From NCBI GenBank assembly GCA_910574455.1, contig CAJSYZ010000004.1:4350599-4414598 (forward strand): DNA of 64,000 bases. The letters are read 5' to 3'. The first letter of the stretch is position 1. The number at the start of each line of letters is the position of its first letter. The translations under genes were made by a program, and so were the position numbers. The stretch is from Trichaptum fuscoviolaceum (lineage: Eukaryota > Basidiomycota > Agaricomycetes > Hymenochaetales > Trichaptaceae). The notes beneath the pieces were generated by a model. It was not told where the DNA came from and made no database searches. It was given only the letters and a program-made list of their open reading frames with translations. Shown one piece after another: positions 45,864 to 58,500 of this stretch.

Positions 45864-46720
45864 ATGGCACGAACGTCCGTGTCTACCCTTTTTAACACTG
45901 GTAATGTCTACAAGAAGCTCACTGAGCTGAGGCATGCAGGCATGAACATTGGTGCGTCTTAATGTTCTCACAGTTTTGAGTTGTTTGCTGATGCACAAGG
46001 ACCAGAGAGCGTCATCGACAACACCACAGCTACTGCGCTCTCGCTGAACGGTGAGTTTGAACTGCTCTTTGGTGTCAAGAATGGCGTTGACATGGTGTTT
46101 GCGCTGCTCATCCGGCGCTCCCAGGATGTGTTCGATATCCGCGAGGTGCTTGGCCCGGAAGTCACGAGCATTAAGATCATCGTCAAGATTGAGAACGAGC
46201 AGGGCGTGGCGAACTTCGACGAGACTCTCGACGCGTGCGATGTGTCGTGGTGCATGTGGCAATTTGGGTATCGAATTTCCGCAAGCGAGGTGTTCCTTGC
46301 GCAGAAGATGATGATTGCGAAGTGTAGCAAGACAGGGAAGCCTGATTCTACGCAACTCAGATGCTAGAGTCTATGACTGTAAGGTCTCGTTTGTTTTCTT
46401 GTCTGATACGGCGTTGACATTATACCAGGTTAACCCGACTCGTGCCGAAGTCAGCGATGTAGCAAACACTATTTTGGATGTGTTATGTTGACCGACCGGA
46501 GAGACCGACAAAGGATTGTACCCTATCCAAGCTGGTACGTTGATATCTGACAGCATTGTCTGTACCGAAAAGACATACTGATTGTGCGGTTCACATTATT
46601 GATGATTGCAGAGACTTGCTTCCTTGCGGAGTCTGCTATCTGCTATCTACCCACCACTGTTTGACAAGCTTCGCAACCCCACAAAATGCCCAACGGAGAC
46701 CGTCGAGACCGTTGCTATGC
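45864..46720 (+). pseudogene. pyruvate kinase pseudogene, introns retained
   Basis: Degraded copy of glycolytic pyruvate kinase. Recognisable in order: RTSV and KKLTELRHAGMNI (N-terminal part); SVIDN; then directly FGVKNGVDMVFALLIRR, DIREVLG, IIVKIENEQGVANFDE; EVFLAQKMMIAKC; ESMT, an apparent intron (46379-46428) and RAEVSDVANTILD; GETDKGLYPIQA; another apparent intron; ETCFLAESAICYLPPLFD. The whole B domain between SVIDN and the FGVKNG segment is missing, the metal-binding RGDLG segment is destroyed by indels, and stop codons follow at 46364. Retained introns mean it arose by DNA duplication and not by retroposition. Sequence after about 46720 is no longer recognisable. It cannot encode an active enzyme. 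Confidence 0.85.
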
Positions 46721-49700
46721 CTGATGTGTATGTGTAGCAGTGGTGTATTGTCATTTAAACAAATTATATGTACATAGTACGCTTTATGAGCAAAAATGAA
46801 AATAAATTATATATATTTATTATGAATTATTGGTGAATTATTGTGAGCAGATTGTGCAAACAGAAAGAGAAACATGGAAATCAGTCCTACGAATACCTGG
46901 AGATCAGTTTTCGTGTACCTGGGGTCCACATTTAAACCTAGTTACACCTGTAACAACTTAAAAAGAGTATGGGGTCCAGTTTTCGCACACATGGGAACCA
47001 CATTTCTACGACATCCTGTACACAACGCTGGGAACATGTGTCCAGCACGTCGCGGGTGACACTGCTGTGTAGATATCGTCGGCCCATTCCGAGTGAACGA
47101 TTGACATCGGCGGTGGGGCATCCACACGGCCTGTTGGTCAGAGGCTGCGAGTGCCGGCCGGCGGCATCGGGGACGCCCGAGATAATTGAATACGCTATAC
47201 AACGGAGCTCCACTGACAGTCTATTCTTTCATGATCATGATATTGTTATTCTTCTGTATTGGCCAAGTATGTTTGTACGTTGGTTCAACCCAGACGTATG
47301 CAGATCGACGCACCTGCTCTGTCTGTCAGTGAGTGTGATGCCGTACCGGGTGCCGAGACGTCGATCAGATACTCGCGGCCGTGCGTACCTTTTTTTCGGA
47401 AAGATAATCTTAACTTCGTACAATACGTATCTCAGTACACCGACCACCATCACCACCACGGACTCGGCGCGCGACACGTACGCGCATATTGCGCACAAGC
47501 GTCGCAACAAAACAAAGAAAAAGTCTGAGCATATGCACATGTATGTCGGCAACTCTCAAACTTGCCATATCTATAACATATTATTAGTGGTGTGGCGGAG
47601 GAAAAAAAAAAAAAAAGACGGTCGGGACGAGCGCAGGGGTGCGTACTCCGGCCGTATGTCAGTGTCAGTGTCAGGACAGTAATTCCCCATCAGAACTTGA
47701 ATAGCGAATTTATGACCGTGACGATGTCCCGCTGCGCTCGCGCCTCCGCCCCGCTTCCAACCCACGTTTCTGCGCAGCAACTCTCGTCGGCACCGCACTT
47801 CTATTAGAAAACAGTGCATTTCTCTGCGCCCAGCGTGCCTTGTGCTTGTAAAATCCGACAGCCCTGCAAACAGGACTGACTCAGCTCCCTCCTTCGCTTA
47901 TCTTATGGTAGAGAGAAAATATAAATATATAGAAAGTCACGCAATCCGACATAAATTAGAGAGCAGACTAAAAGAACAATCCGGGCTTCTATGCGCATTA
48001 GACGAGCGCCCGCAATCGGAATGCATACAAGGGGGGACTCAACGTGTATATATATATATACTGTGCTGTCATAGTGGCCGGCGTACTTAAGGTAGGAAAG
48101 CCGACGTGTACACTCCATATACGTGCGATGCGTCGGGCGCGGGTGTAGCTCGTGCAAGCTCCGGGAGGGCGGCGGTCCCACGACGGAGCAAGCCCGAGTC
48201 ATCTTCCTGGGGCTTCGTCCCGTGGCCCATTACGTCCCTTGCCTCGCATGTCGCGCGGGACCTCATAACAGAGAGTAAGCGAAAGAAAGCAACCCGAGAA
48301 AATGATTATACATACCGTACATACACAAGAAAAGGTTCTGGGGGAGCTTGAATGACTCCTACGGATCCGAAAGCGACCTTCTCTGACTTTTGGCGTCATA
48401 CAGAAAGAGTTATTTGGAGTAAGCCAAGGTGCATTGAACACCTCAATATACGTATAAAGATATGTAGTGCCCTGGCTTACAAGCTATTGTGACATCCCGA
48501 GCCAAAGTCTCTGCACCTCAGGCCGCAGTCCCTGCCTGCGTGTTAATTAGGCTCGCACTAGCGCAGTAGCGTCGACTATGATCTATCCTTATCTCAGCGT
48601 CCGCCCAGTATAATCTATGTGCGTTAGCTCCGACGTCCAGTAGATATTAGGCACGCCGATGCAAGGGGCACGAAAAGAGAATCGAGTATTTCGTGCGCGC
48701 CCGGTAGGATGCGGTGGGCTGGCAGATCCCGGCGCTAATCCTTTCGCTGCCCTCATTGATCGGCGGAGCAGCCTTTCACTTCTCCTCTATTCAAATAAAT
48801 ATACTCTATAATTCGCGGCCGCCAAGCGCCTCAGGCGTGCCCGCTCTCGCGCGCTCGCCGACTGGCAGCAAGGCTTGAATATCCCATTCATAATGATGGT
48901 CGGCTGTTCATTGAGTTCGGATATAACCACCTTCAAGTTTGCAAACCACAGGCCCCGGAAGTAAATCCAGAAAGCAGTGCACGCTTATCTTCTTTTAATG
49001 ATCCGCACTCGACCACAATACACAAATTTATGAATGTACAGAACGCGTCCCCACTGACATGCACACCGATAACCACGCAGGGAACTTGGCGGTAGTCAAA
49101 TATATATATCATAAATCTATCTCCGGGGATCATGCTCGGCTCGCGTGACGCGCAGCGACTCCAGTTTGCGCCCAAACTCGGCCCATGCAGCGCCCCAGCT
49201 CTCTAGCAACGAGCGTTCTGCAAGCGCAAGCTGCGCCGCAAGACGAGATTTGTTGCTTTCAGGTGGGATACCCTAAAAGATGGAATAACGTCATTCAGCT
49301 TGATGGAAAAGAGGGAGGGGAGGGACGATGGTTTAATGAAATGATATATTCTGAGCGGAAATCCAAGCCGAGGCGCGAGAAACTTCAGGGAAAGATCGCA
49401 CGGAAGCGAGCACAGAAGAACTCGACAGCCACAGCACCGGACTGGGCAAATGTGATTGAGAATCTTGTCAGAATGCGGCAAGCATGCACGTCAAAAAAGC
49501 AGATCAGAATCAACAGACGCCCGACTGAAAGTGTAGCGATTACCAGACACCCGCATCACATCTCTTTCGGAGAACTGCGAGAAGTCTATAATAAAGTTGC
49601 TGCGACCCGTCGGGACAGAGGATAATAAGGAAACTTGAAGACAAAAGGCCATTATCCTTGACATCAACACGTCACCGGGACTGGCCATACTCCATTAGCG

Positions 49701-49928
49701 TCGAGCGAAAGTCCGGTATGGCATCATACATACTTCACATGCAGACGTCAATGGCCTCAAGCGGTGGACAATGGGTAACATAGCAATGGACAATGGACAG
49801 GAACACTCGAACATCCGGGGAAATGGGGACGGGATCAGACCATCAGAGCAGCATCAGCGGCGATCAGAGCTGTCACGGTCATATCGCATGATATGGCGTC
49901 TGTATCCGCAAAGCAGACTTCTGCTGGG
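46721..49928. other. intergenic, no gene seen
   Basis: AT-rich at 46790-46850, with TA repeats at 48046-48060 and a poly-A run at 47600-47614. A phrase of about 40 bp recurs with variation at 46880-46925 and 46968-47010 (CCTGGGGTCCACATTTAAA / TATGGGGTCCAGTTTTCGC), possibly a decayed repeat. No exon chain could be supported; the 146-codon frame at 49185-49625 has no recognisable feature. Confidence 0.45.
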
Positions 49929-52695
49929 TTACAGGGGACTGGAATCCCAAAGAAGCGACTGAAGGTGCGAAAGATATGGAAAAGAGAATAATTGGCGAAA
50001 AGCACTGTCACGCCAGACGCCACCATCAAGTTGAAACCCCTCAGACAGGAAGGCAAAAAGGGCCAGCAAGCAAGTAGGAAACCTTAAATAAAGAGAGAAA
50101 ATTCGAACATGCAAAGCACAGCGTGGCGCAGAAGTAGAAGCGAGCCGCGAAAAGGTGATGGAGAAAAAATGAAATGAAAAGAAGCCTTCTGAGTAAAACA
50201 AACACTGAGATTAATGAAAGAACGACGGATTAGGGGAGACGAAGATAGGTACTAGAGGAGGGAATGCCAACATAGACTAAACAGACGAAACACTCACGTC
50301 TGCCAGCTCACCCAGTTCTCTGGCTTCCATGCCTGGCTTGCACATCGAGCGCAGTCTATGATTGCATAGGGCTGTGACGACTTGCGCGATCGACGCGACG
50401 ATTTCGACGAATGCCAGCGAATCCACCGGGTTCGGATCACCTACACTGCCGGCGTGTTGCTTATCCACATAATGGAGTTGAATATCGCCACTGACGCCGG
50501 CGGGAACGCATGTGGCGCCCTCAGATATCTCGGCCCCGACCTAGACCGCAGTATTGTACGAGATATCAGGCATGGTCCGTGCAGTACAAACAAGCGAAAC
50601 AACCGAAGAAGTGAAATAAATGAAAGGATGCCAACATGAGAACAATCCGCACGCCTTAGGGGGGCCAGGATAAGAAGAAGTGTAGCAAAAGGAAAGAAAG
50701 GATGCATTTCGACGAGAACTTACCGGATTAGGCGGAATAGCGACACGAGCACTGGGATTAGCCTCCGGTTTTCGCGCATGGTGTTGATCGTCGTCAGATT
50801 CGTCGTGCCCGCCCGCGTCGACGTCGAGGCCGCTTCCTAACCTCACGCCAAACGCCACCGGAAGAACCCGCGCACGATTACCCGAGCCCATGTCCGAAAC
50901 ACTATTTTCTGCACCTAATCGTGGGCAAGCATTAAACTGAACTCGGCATTCATTTCGCTCGTTGCTGCCCTCGCCTCCTCCAATGTCGGACGCCTCCACG
51001 CCGACATGGCCGTAATCGCGCCCGCTCGGTGCAGACGACGCTAAGCCTCGGGCGCGCCCACCGCCGTCTTCCCCCTTGCCGAGGTCGAGACAGGGTGAAT
51101 GCAAACGCAAACGGCTGGCTGACGGCGGCGGCGCGAGATCTTCCCGCGCATTCCTCAGATTTATTGAATGCACCCCGTCAGCGTCTGTGACGGGATCAGA
51201 TTCCTCAGAGCGTTCGTAACGCGGAACGTGCACACTATTCTCTCTGCCGGCATCATGCGGGATGAGGCGCCCAAATGCAGATGGCGAGCTCTCGTTCTCC
51301 ATACAGATCTCGGACGCTTCATCGCTTACGGCTGCGCCTGCTATCCCATCGTTGGCCAATTGCAGTGTATTGGATGGAGACACGGGTGAGACGCGTCGAC
51401 GCCGCTTCCTCACTCTAGAAGTGCTTGAATTGGACCATTCATCTTCGTCCGTGACAGAACTGCGATTGCCAGCGAAAATACCGATTGTCGGCCGCCCTTC
51501 ATCGTGGGAGTCGTCACGGCGACGTCCACCTGTAGAAATGGTAATGAATCCCTTATGAGCATATTGTAACTCAGTAACTTATAACTCCAAAATAACTCTC
51601 ATTGCGCAATGGTGCCAACATCGCAATTAGTCAATTGAAACGGCGACAAGGATAAAGAAAGAACGCAGGGATCGGAATGCATCTGATAGCTGATAACGAA
51701 AATAACGAGGGAATTCAATAGATTGAAGGAACGCACCTTGATGCTCGTGAGCAATAGTGCACATTCCCGTGCCTGCTGCGAACGTTGACTTATCGTTCGC
51801 CGTTTCGAATTTCTCAACGGCAACTTCAAGTTGGCCCATCTCTTCGTCTTCATCGTCTTCGCTGTCGCCATAACTTTTGATTGCGTTGATAGCACTAACG
51901 TCCGTGTCCTTCCTGGCATCGTGAGTACTCCTCGTATGCCTACTGTCGTCATCGGCCATTAGTTCAAATTGATGCCTCTTGGCTGTGCACACACGCGTGC
52001 CATCATTCACTGGGGCTTCTGCTTCTGCTTCCACAGACCCTACGCTTCTTTCGGAAAAGCATTCTGGCACTCGTCTTCTTCTCTCGCCTTTGCCACTAGA
52101 AGTTTCCGCTAGGTCGCAATCGTCTTCGCCTTCCTCTTCCTCGAGACCGTGTGCCTCACACAGCTCCTCCAATTGCACCTGCGCGCGGGCAACGCGTTTC
52201 AAGAACGCTAGATCCACATGCCTGTCAGTCGTAAAACATAAAACGTCAATATCGAGCGCAAGAACCGTCCAGGGCGCATAAACACCGTACCTTGACTTAG
52301 ATTCAAGATTGGCTAGAAGTCGAGAGTCCGAGTTACGCATCACCAACGATTGCAAATTTTGCGCGCTTGCAGCATCCAGGAGATTCGACGACCTAGACTC
52401 CTCACTGGCAGCCACTTCGCGGCAACGTTGTGCTTCCGGGGCGCTATCATGAATTGCACCAATAGCAACAGAACAGTTGCTTCCTATTGAATTGGAACAA
52501 CGTAACGTTGCTGTTCCTCCTGTCGCTGTCCTCGATTCGCGATTGATTGTTTCCGGACTTTCAGTGAATCGATCTACAGCCAGCAGGACGCAAACTAACC
52601 ATAAATGATGACTGATTTTCGCCTCATCATTCAACGCAAACAGGCATTTAGGATCCTCAAATTGCTGCCGGGAAACTTCATGATGTGCCTGCTGC
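49929..52695 (-). CDS. probable 3' exons of the SET-domain gene (acidic, disordered part and C-terminus)
   Basis: Minus-strand exons read by frame and splice sites: one starting at 52695 (QAHHEVSRQQFEDPKC), one before and one after an intron with GTACGG and GACAG borders near 52292-52219, one ending EHQ near 51738, one from 51530 to 50725 (basic nuclear-signal-like RVRKRRRRVSP), and one from 50539 to 50289. The last contains VVTALCNHRLRSMCKPG and ARELGELAD, a helical pattern that in Rkm/SETD-type proteins follows the SET domain. Between these are long Asp/Glu- and Ser-rich segments. The exon at 52695 starts in phase with the end of the SET exon at 53596, so one gene of about 6.5 kb is the simplest reading. 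The final exon (about 49929-49958) and the join at 53.6-52.7 kb are uncertain; a separate gene is the alternative. Confidence 0.45.
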
Positions 52696-53595
52696 CAAAA
52701 CGAGAATCATTGTCAGTTTTGGTGGCAATGAGTTGGAGAATGTTATTAGAGACAACATTAAATGAACAAATGAACAGTTTCAATCAACAGAAGAGCGATG
52801 AACGGAAGACGGCGATCAGCCTCGTGCAGTGCAAAGGGGTGTAATTTGTCGAGAAGCCAGAAAAACGAATGGAGTTAAGAAGGACATGCCGAACGTAAGG
52901 AATGCTAGTCACAACCCCTGAAACGGAAGAGAACAACCACGGAACTGAATTGTGATACATCATGTTTACTTTCATCAAGCACTGGCACGGAAGGTATAAA
53001 CGGCCAGAGCAAACCCGTGTTAGCTGCGAATGCAACAGACTTGAGTGGACTAGTAAAGAGGGTTGGCAAGCACGGACTTCGGAGCCAACCGAAGCACCGC
53101 ACCGCATCACCAGCAAGACGCCCAAGCGTTCTCAGGCAGAACGAGGGATCCAGGTCGTGCATTCATCATGTTATGTCACGAGCCAGAGTAACAGTACGCA
53201 GTCTAAGGACAATGGGGTTGTTATGCAAGACCTGAGTGCCTTCAGGTCAACCAGTCTTGAATGACAGTGTCCAGATCAACGGACGTTGAGTATCTCCCCC
53301 ACGATCTGTGTCAGCTCAGACATACGATTGGCCGGAGAAAGTAAAGTAGGTTATAGTAAAAAACCATGAAGTGCCGAGACCATCGTAGTCACATCCACAA
53401 CCCTGAAATTCTTACGACAGAAGTCAAAGCGTTCAAGGTATTGAGATCCGCAATGTCGGGTGAGGAACATAGAAGAATATGTAGCCCCGACCCATTATTG
53501 AGTACTTCATCTTTCATGATGAGCATCAAGTGATATTCCCGCCCGACAGAAAGGTACCCAATGTCAAAGTCAACGAAAGCAATCTACGAACTCAC
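52696..53595 (-). other. unresolved stretch inside or between genes
   Basis: About 900 bp between the SET exon and the next supported exon. Exon-like minus-strand pieces occur at about 53040-53170 and 53400-53550 (the latter reading FDIGYLSVGREYHLM), but no splice pair fits in phase. It is too long for a typical intron of this genome, so further exons are likely. Confidence 0.4.
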
Positions 53596-56411
53596 CTTTT
53601 CAACCGTACTATGCGCGTCTAGTGCGTGCGCGCCGTCCAATGCCTTCAACTTGCTGACTTCTTCCCCGCGCAATCCACTCGGCGTGAGTAAATCGGCCGA
53701 TGTCGCTACAACAGGTACAGCTTTCATGCTGACAAGGTCTTCTGCTTCTTCCCCGCGACGACGGCGGCGGTGGACGCAGTGCGCTGCATCATATTTTCCA
53801 TCACCGTCACGACTGAACGGGTCGTATACCAAATTCGAGCTTCTCCAAATATCGCCACTGCCACAATGCCATAGGAAGATCAAATCATCCAAGTGATCCA
53901 ATAGATTCTGAGCCGCGCTAAGATCGGTATTCAACAGACTTGACTCGGAACCGCCGCTATTAGTGAACGTCGCTAGATGCGGCCGCGATGTTGAACTGCC
54001 AGGGACGCCCAAAAGGTGGTGATCGTCGTTCAATCCGGGTTTAGACGAACGGTGAGCTTCTCTGATATTTTGATCGCGTTTTCCGCCGACATCGTCTAAA
54101 CTTTGATATTGGACCGATAAGCCTCGTCGAACGTGAGCGTGACAGTCGTTGTCGCTCATATCAATGCCTTCTTCGCAAGATGTAGTACCAGAGTTCCGAG
54201 TCCTTTGCTCTTCGCCGAGTACGCCAGACGAGAAGTCCCTCAAATCCCGCGGATCCCAGACGATTACATCGTTTTCGTTACTATCGAGCAGAAAACCGTA
54301 GCGGACGAGCAGTTCTGCATTTGTGAGAGTCTCGCCATAAGTGTTCCAGATTTCGGCGAAAGGTACGATGGGAGCATTCGTCACCATCTCACACGTGTTC
54401 TGTGTGTCAACTTGCGATACCTTTGGTGCACCGCCGGCAGGATCAAGTCTTCGCGTCCGAAGCTGCAGAGATAGATTTCCGTCATCCTCGGCGTTATTGT
54501 CGTCTTCTGTATCGTGGAGACATTCCTCTAGAGAGCCACATGCCGGACAAACATCAAAATCGCTCTAGGTGAATAACATGAGCATAGTGCGCATCAGTTT
54601 ATCAGAGTTTATAGGTGCAAAAGCCAAACTGAGTAAAGTATGGAATTCGAAGGTACAGGTCAAAGCCTGTGCAATGTGGCGCGAAGCTTGTCTCGAGAAT
54701 GGAGCGTGACTGAATCCGGGAGATTTCAACGCTAAACACGCACCTCGAGGTGGACCTGGTTCTCTAGATGGTGATTGAGCCTGTGAGTAATGGAAGGGTA
54801 CGATCAGATTACGGCACGCATTTGGTCAATGTTATGAAGAAAGAAGGGACGAAGGGATGAAGGGGGAGAGATCGGACGTTATTGAGTTCATAGCTTCCCA
54901 CGTAACGCTGCCGAAGCAATGAACAAGACACAACACATTTTCAGTAAGGAAGTAGGATTAAAGCGTGACGGGTTACCGCGGATATTAGTCTCATAATTCA
55001 AGTAGAACTATAGTGTAAAGAATAAAATCACGAAGAGACGCACGCATCGGCTATGGGTACCATTGCAAGTCCATGATATGCGTCGACAAAGAATGCCCGA
55101 GAAGATACAAGAGCGAACGCGTGCTTGTACCCTTGAAAGGTAGCGAGATGCCCGAAGCCTGCTCTCGCAAGAGTAGATTTAGCAACCGTGTCGTAGTATC
55201 GGCGGAAATCATCCTAAGGACAAAAATAAGTAAATACGATAGATAGCAATAAAGGCCTGTGATCCTAGCGCAAGAGTAACAATGGGTAAGGTATGGAAAA
55301 ACCTTCAGTGCAGGATGCTTGACGGCATCAAGGGGTCCAAGAAACAAGGTCTGAGGAAGGAGGAATGTAAAGATAGACACATCCACGGCACGGAGCTTTT
55401 GGACGCAGCTAGGTTTTGGCAAGTGCAAGTAGGAATATGAAAGCCTCACCGCAATGCTAAGATCATTCATGTATTTTGAGCTCTTGGCATAGCTTCGGCT
55501 TGAAACGCATCGGCCTTGCAGTTCACGTTCGGCCATCGTTCCCTTAATCCATCCACAGGCTGAACGTGCATCTTCATCTTCATCTTCATCACTCCAGAAG
55601 CAAGCAAGATCTACTGCTTCCGGGAGCGAATATAGGTACCCAGCCCAGAAAGACGAGTTGCCCTTCAGTCTACATCAAAGGAAGAAGCGCGTACATCAGC
55701 CAAGATTCCAAGGATCGCAGAGGGTCGAGAAAAAGGGAAAGATCGCTCAAGGTAGAGTCCATAGATACCAGAAATTGGGATCTAGGGTGAGAAGGCGTTT
55801 TATGATGGTGTAAAGAACCAGGTAGAACACGAAGGGAGACCAAAAGATATAAACAAACAGTTCACCGTATACCCCAATTGCGAGCCCTAACTGCGCTTCT
55901 CTTCCGTAAGTCACAGGCGTGATGAAGTCCGACAGCGCACACGACTTGATGGACAAGATGCACGACTTTGGGATGGTGACCACTGTTCGCCGGCGAGCCC
56001 AAATTTGACACCAAGGGCCATACCACCGAAACCAGATTGATCACGCAGCATGCATGAGCGTCGGCGGCGCGCGCAGGCCATGTTTCCGAGAAGAACGAGC
56101 GTTCGTATTGTCCGCATATTCGTTCCCATCACGACACGAGATGATCAGAGAGGTTCAAGTCCCAGATCCATGTTACGCGACGCGTCAATAGAGAGGAAGA
56201 CGTTGGCTCATATGCATTGTACGAGATGGAAGCACATACGCGTGGTACCGCGTTCTATGACTGCGTCGGTCGCAGAGAACACGGCAATGTCGCCTTCATC
56301 ACCGCGGACGACGCGTATTCTTTCGTCAATGATGATTCCAGGCGCGTCGCACCAGCCAAGAAGGACGTCGACACTGTCTTCGGGAGTCATTCGTCGGCTA
56401 CGAGACGACAC
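53596..56411 (-). CDS. SET-domain protein lysine methyltransferase (Rkm/SETD-like)
   Basis: Seven exons on the minus strand (56240-56411, 55859-55982, 55450-55669, 55303-55350, 55044-55213, 54744-54780, 53596-54564) total 580 codons with every junction in phase. The protein starts MSSRSRRMTPEDSVDVLLGW. The SET domain is split as in the Rubisco-methyltransferase-like class: the N-terminal strand region (VTIPKSCILSIKSCAL), SSFWAGYLYSLPEAVDL, RAFFVDAYHGLAMVPIADA, the NH motif in LNHHLENQV and the terminal NTYGETLTNAELLVRYGF with its catalytic Tyr. Such enzymes transfer methyl groups from S-adenosylmethionine to lysines, in yeast mainly on ribosomal and elongation proteins. A CPACGSLEECLHD insert sits between the NH motif and the last SET motif. 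After the domain the sequence is Asp/Ser-rich and disordered. The exact substrate cannot be read from sequence. Confidence 0.85.
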
Positions 56412-56643
56412 AGGTGACAGTGAGACCAGGAAACGAAATTACTCACACAATGCAGGTGAAAGCAGCCCTGGGAAAAATTCTGACTAAATTGGGAGATATT
56501 CGCCACAGACGCGACAAAACGCCGAAATTAATTACAATTCGAAGTTAGAGAAAAATATTATTATAGCTATGCAAGTTCTGTAGACATCACAACACGTACT
56601 ATGCAAACCATCCAGAAGTACATCATAAACCAAACGTGAAAGA

Positions 56644-58111
56644 TCATTGCCCTTTCTTCTCGGCACTCGCGGCAGCCTTTTCTTGAGCCTCTATTTTCGC
56701 CAGCTCTTTTGCTTCACTTCGCTTCGCGTATTCCTGACCGGCCTGAGGAAGGGGAGGAGACCCGAAGGTATCAGAGTTGATTCAACGGACAACGGAGATC
56801 AGAGAATTAACGTCAGAAATGTGCGAAAGAAACAGAGCTGCCCCGAGGACAAGTGCAGGGTGGAAGCGTTAACCCCGTGATGCGGTACTCTCCTCCGTCC
56901 AGGTTCGAAGAACGAATAAGTCGATAAGGAGGATGAAAGTCCGGATGAAGTGCAAAAACAGCTGAAATCCGTTCACTCACCTGAAGAGCAAGAATAGCGC
57001 CCAGGAGGACCACAATAATGGTATTTCCCGCTGCGAGCACACGCATGGCCTCGATCCTATCCTCACGCGTATCCTCCTCAACGGGGTCGACTATGGTGCG
57101 AAGCGCGGGCACCGTAACGGATAAATATAGCGCGATAGCGAATATGTACGCAGCTATAGGGTGGATGTGAGAAGACACAGATAATGGTAACGGTTTGTCG
57201 GTTTCGTATTCGCATTGCATGAAAAAGACAGCACAGTATCAGTTACCAAACCCATGGTAAGTAAAGAGCAAAAAGTATACAAGGTAGCGAGACGGACCTA
57301 ACGAGCTCCCATCGAAGAAAATTGCGCTCTCATCCCACTTGTGCAGCTTCCCAATCAACCCTGCGAGCCCAATTCCAACGAGCGTGTGTAACAGAGTCTA
57401 GAACATCATTATCAGAATCGTTCATATACCGCACAAAGCGAGAAGAAGACCGCAATCCACGACAACCCATATTCAGCGCTACCGAGTCGTAATCACACCT
57501 TTCAGAGCGTAATGACTCCGGCGCATATGAATGTCAGGAAAGCGAAGGAAAGTCCAGACCTCGCTTGGGATCTCTCGCAAAGCAGGGTGAGACATAATTC
57601 GAATGTACCTTGATAGCCGGCGGTGCATTGTAGAAGTTTGCGTAAAGCAAGAAACCATCGTCGACAGCCTGGTCAGTCAACTGTCCGAACAGAAGTTTAT
57701 GGTCGACCGTAAAACACACGAATAGCGCCCCTAGAAGAATATCAGAGCAGTCAAAGATCAGCACATAGCCCGGGAAAGCCAACGGCGCAAGAGAGCCGCA
57801 ATCAAAAGTGAGAAAGAGTAATTGCAGAAGAAAGTGAGTCCAGACCGGCTCAAGCAAGAATTACAATCGCGTCGGTCCGAGGAGAAAGAACGATGGGAAG
57901 TATGTGAGTACGTTGACAAGGATCGTCGCATCATCGAAATGAACATCAACGAGAAGAAAAAGAAAGGCGCGAGCGAATTCCGATGCAACTGCCGGCGAGC
58001 TCGAGCTACGAACAATGGAAGCCAAATTGCGGTTCTGGCTGAAAAGGGCTGAACACACATACCGAGAACAAAGCATACGCTTGTAAGAACCGCTGCCTGC
58101 CTGAATCCCAT
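56644..58111 (-). CDS. SHR3: Shr3-type ER membrane chaperone for amino-acid permeases
   Basis: Five exons on the minus strand (58063-58111, 57609-57730, 57298-57397, 56981-57153, 56644-56742) total 543 nt, 181 codons. The 180-residue length suits the family. It starts MGFRQAAVLTSVCFVLG. Four hydrophobic membrane segments are visible: near the start, in LLHTLVGIGLAGLIG, in AAYIFAIALYLSVTV and in NTIIVVLLGAILALQ. The family signature around GKLHKWDESAIFFDGSSL and the end AGQEYAKRSEA fit Shr3. The charged, Lys/Glu/Ala-rich tail (EKAAASAEKKGQ) faces the cytosol in the yeast protein. Shr3 keeps amino-acid permeases folded and packages them into COPII vesicles. It lies 232 bp upstream of the start of the SET gene on the same strand. 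Confidence 0.9.
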
Positions 58112-58500
58112 CGCAGCTGTGCGAAATAGTAAGTCCTGAGGTGCGAAAAAGCTGAGGAGAACGTCCGTGGACAAGATGGGAGAAGGAGGAAGAGGTAGAC
58201 GCTGTCACGGTGTTGCTATTTGGGGACCACGCGCATCCTTCTGTCCTTCAGTTCGCCCTGAGTGTATTTGTCCTTTCCTCTTCTACACGTTTCACTCTAG
58301 ACAACACATTTGCTCTCTTTGCTTGGTTTCCACTACAATTTGTCCTCGCTATCAGCATTTTGCGAAGAGGAGACGGGACCTGAGAACCTCAAGGCTCGTG
58401 GATGATCGCACATCATCTTCTGACGGAATTTGGACAGCTTTGAAATACATTACAACCAAATTATTCTATGTTATCAACTTTGGTCATACGCCAGTCCAAG

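Noticed and set aside
45864..45890. MARTSVST start as a second H3-tail imitation
   Set aside because: The following sequence matches the N-terminal part of pyruvate kinase, so the MART start is part of that relic.
48125..48185. tRNA-like stretch (GGTGTAGCTCGTGCAAGC)
   Set aside because: It resembles a D-arm, but I could not fold an anticodon stem, a TTC loop or an acceptor stem around it.
50541..51413. 290-codon minus-strand frame as a stand-alone gene
   Set aside because: It fits better as one internal exon of a longer spliced gene, entered in phase from 51739 and leaving at a GTAAGT donor near 50724.
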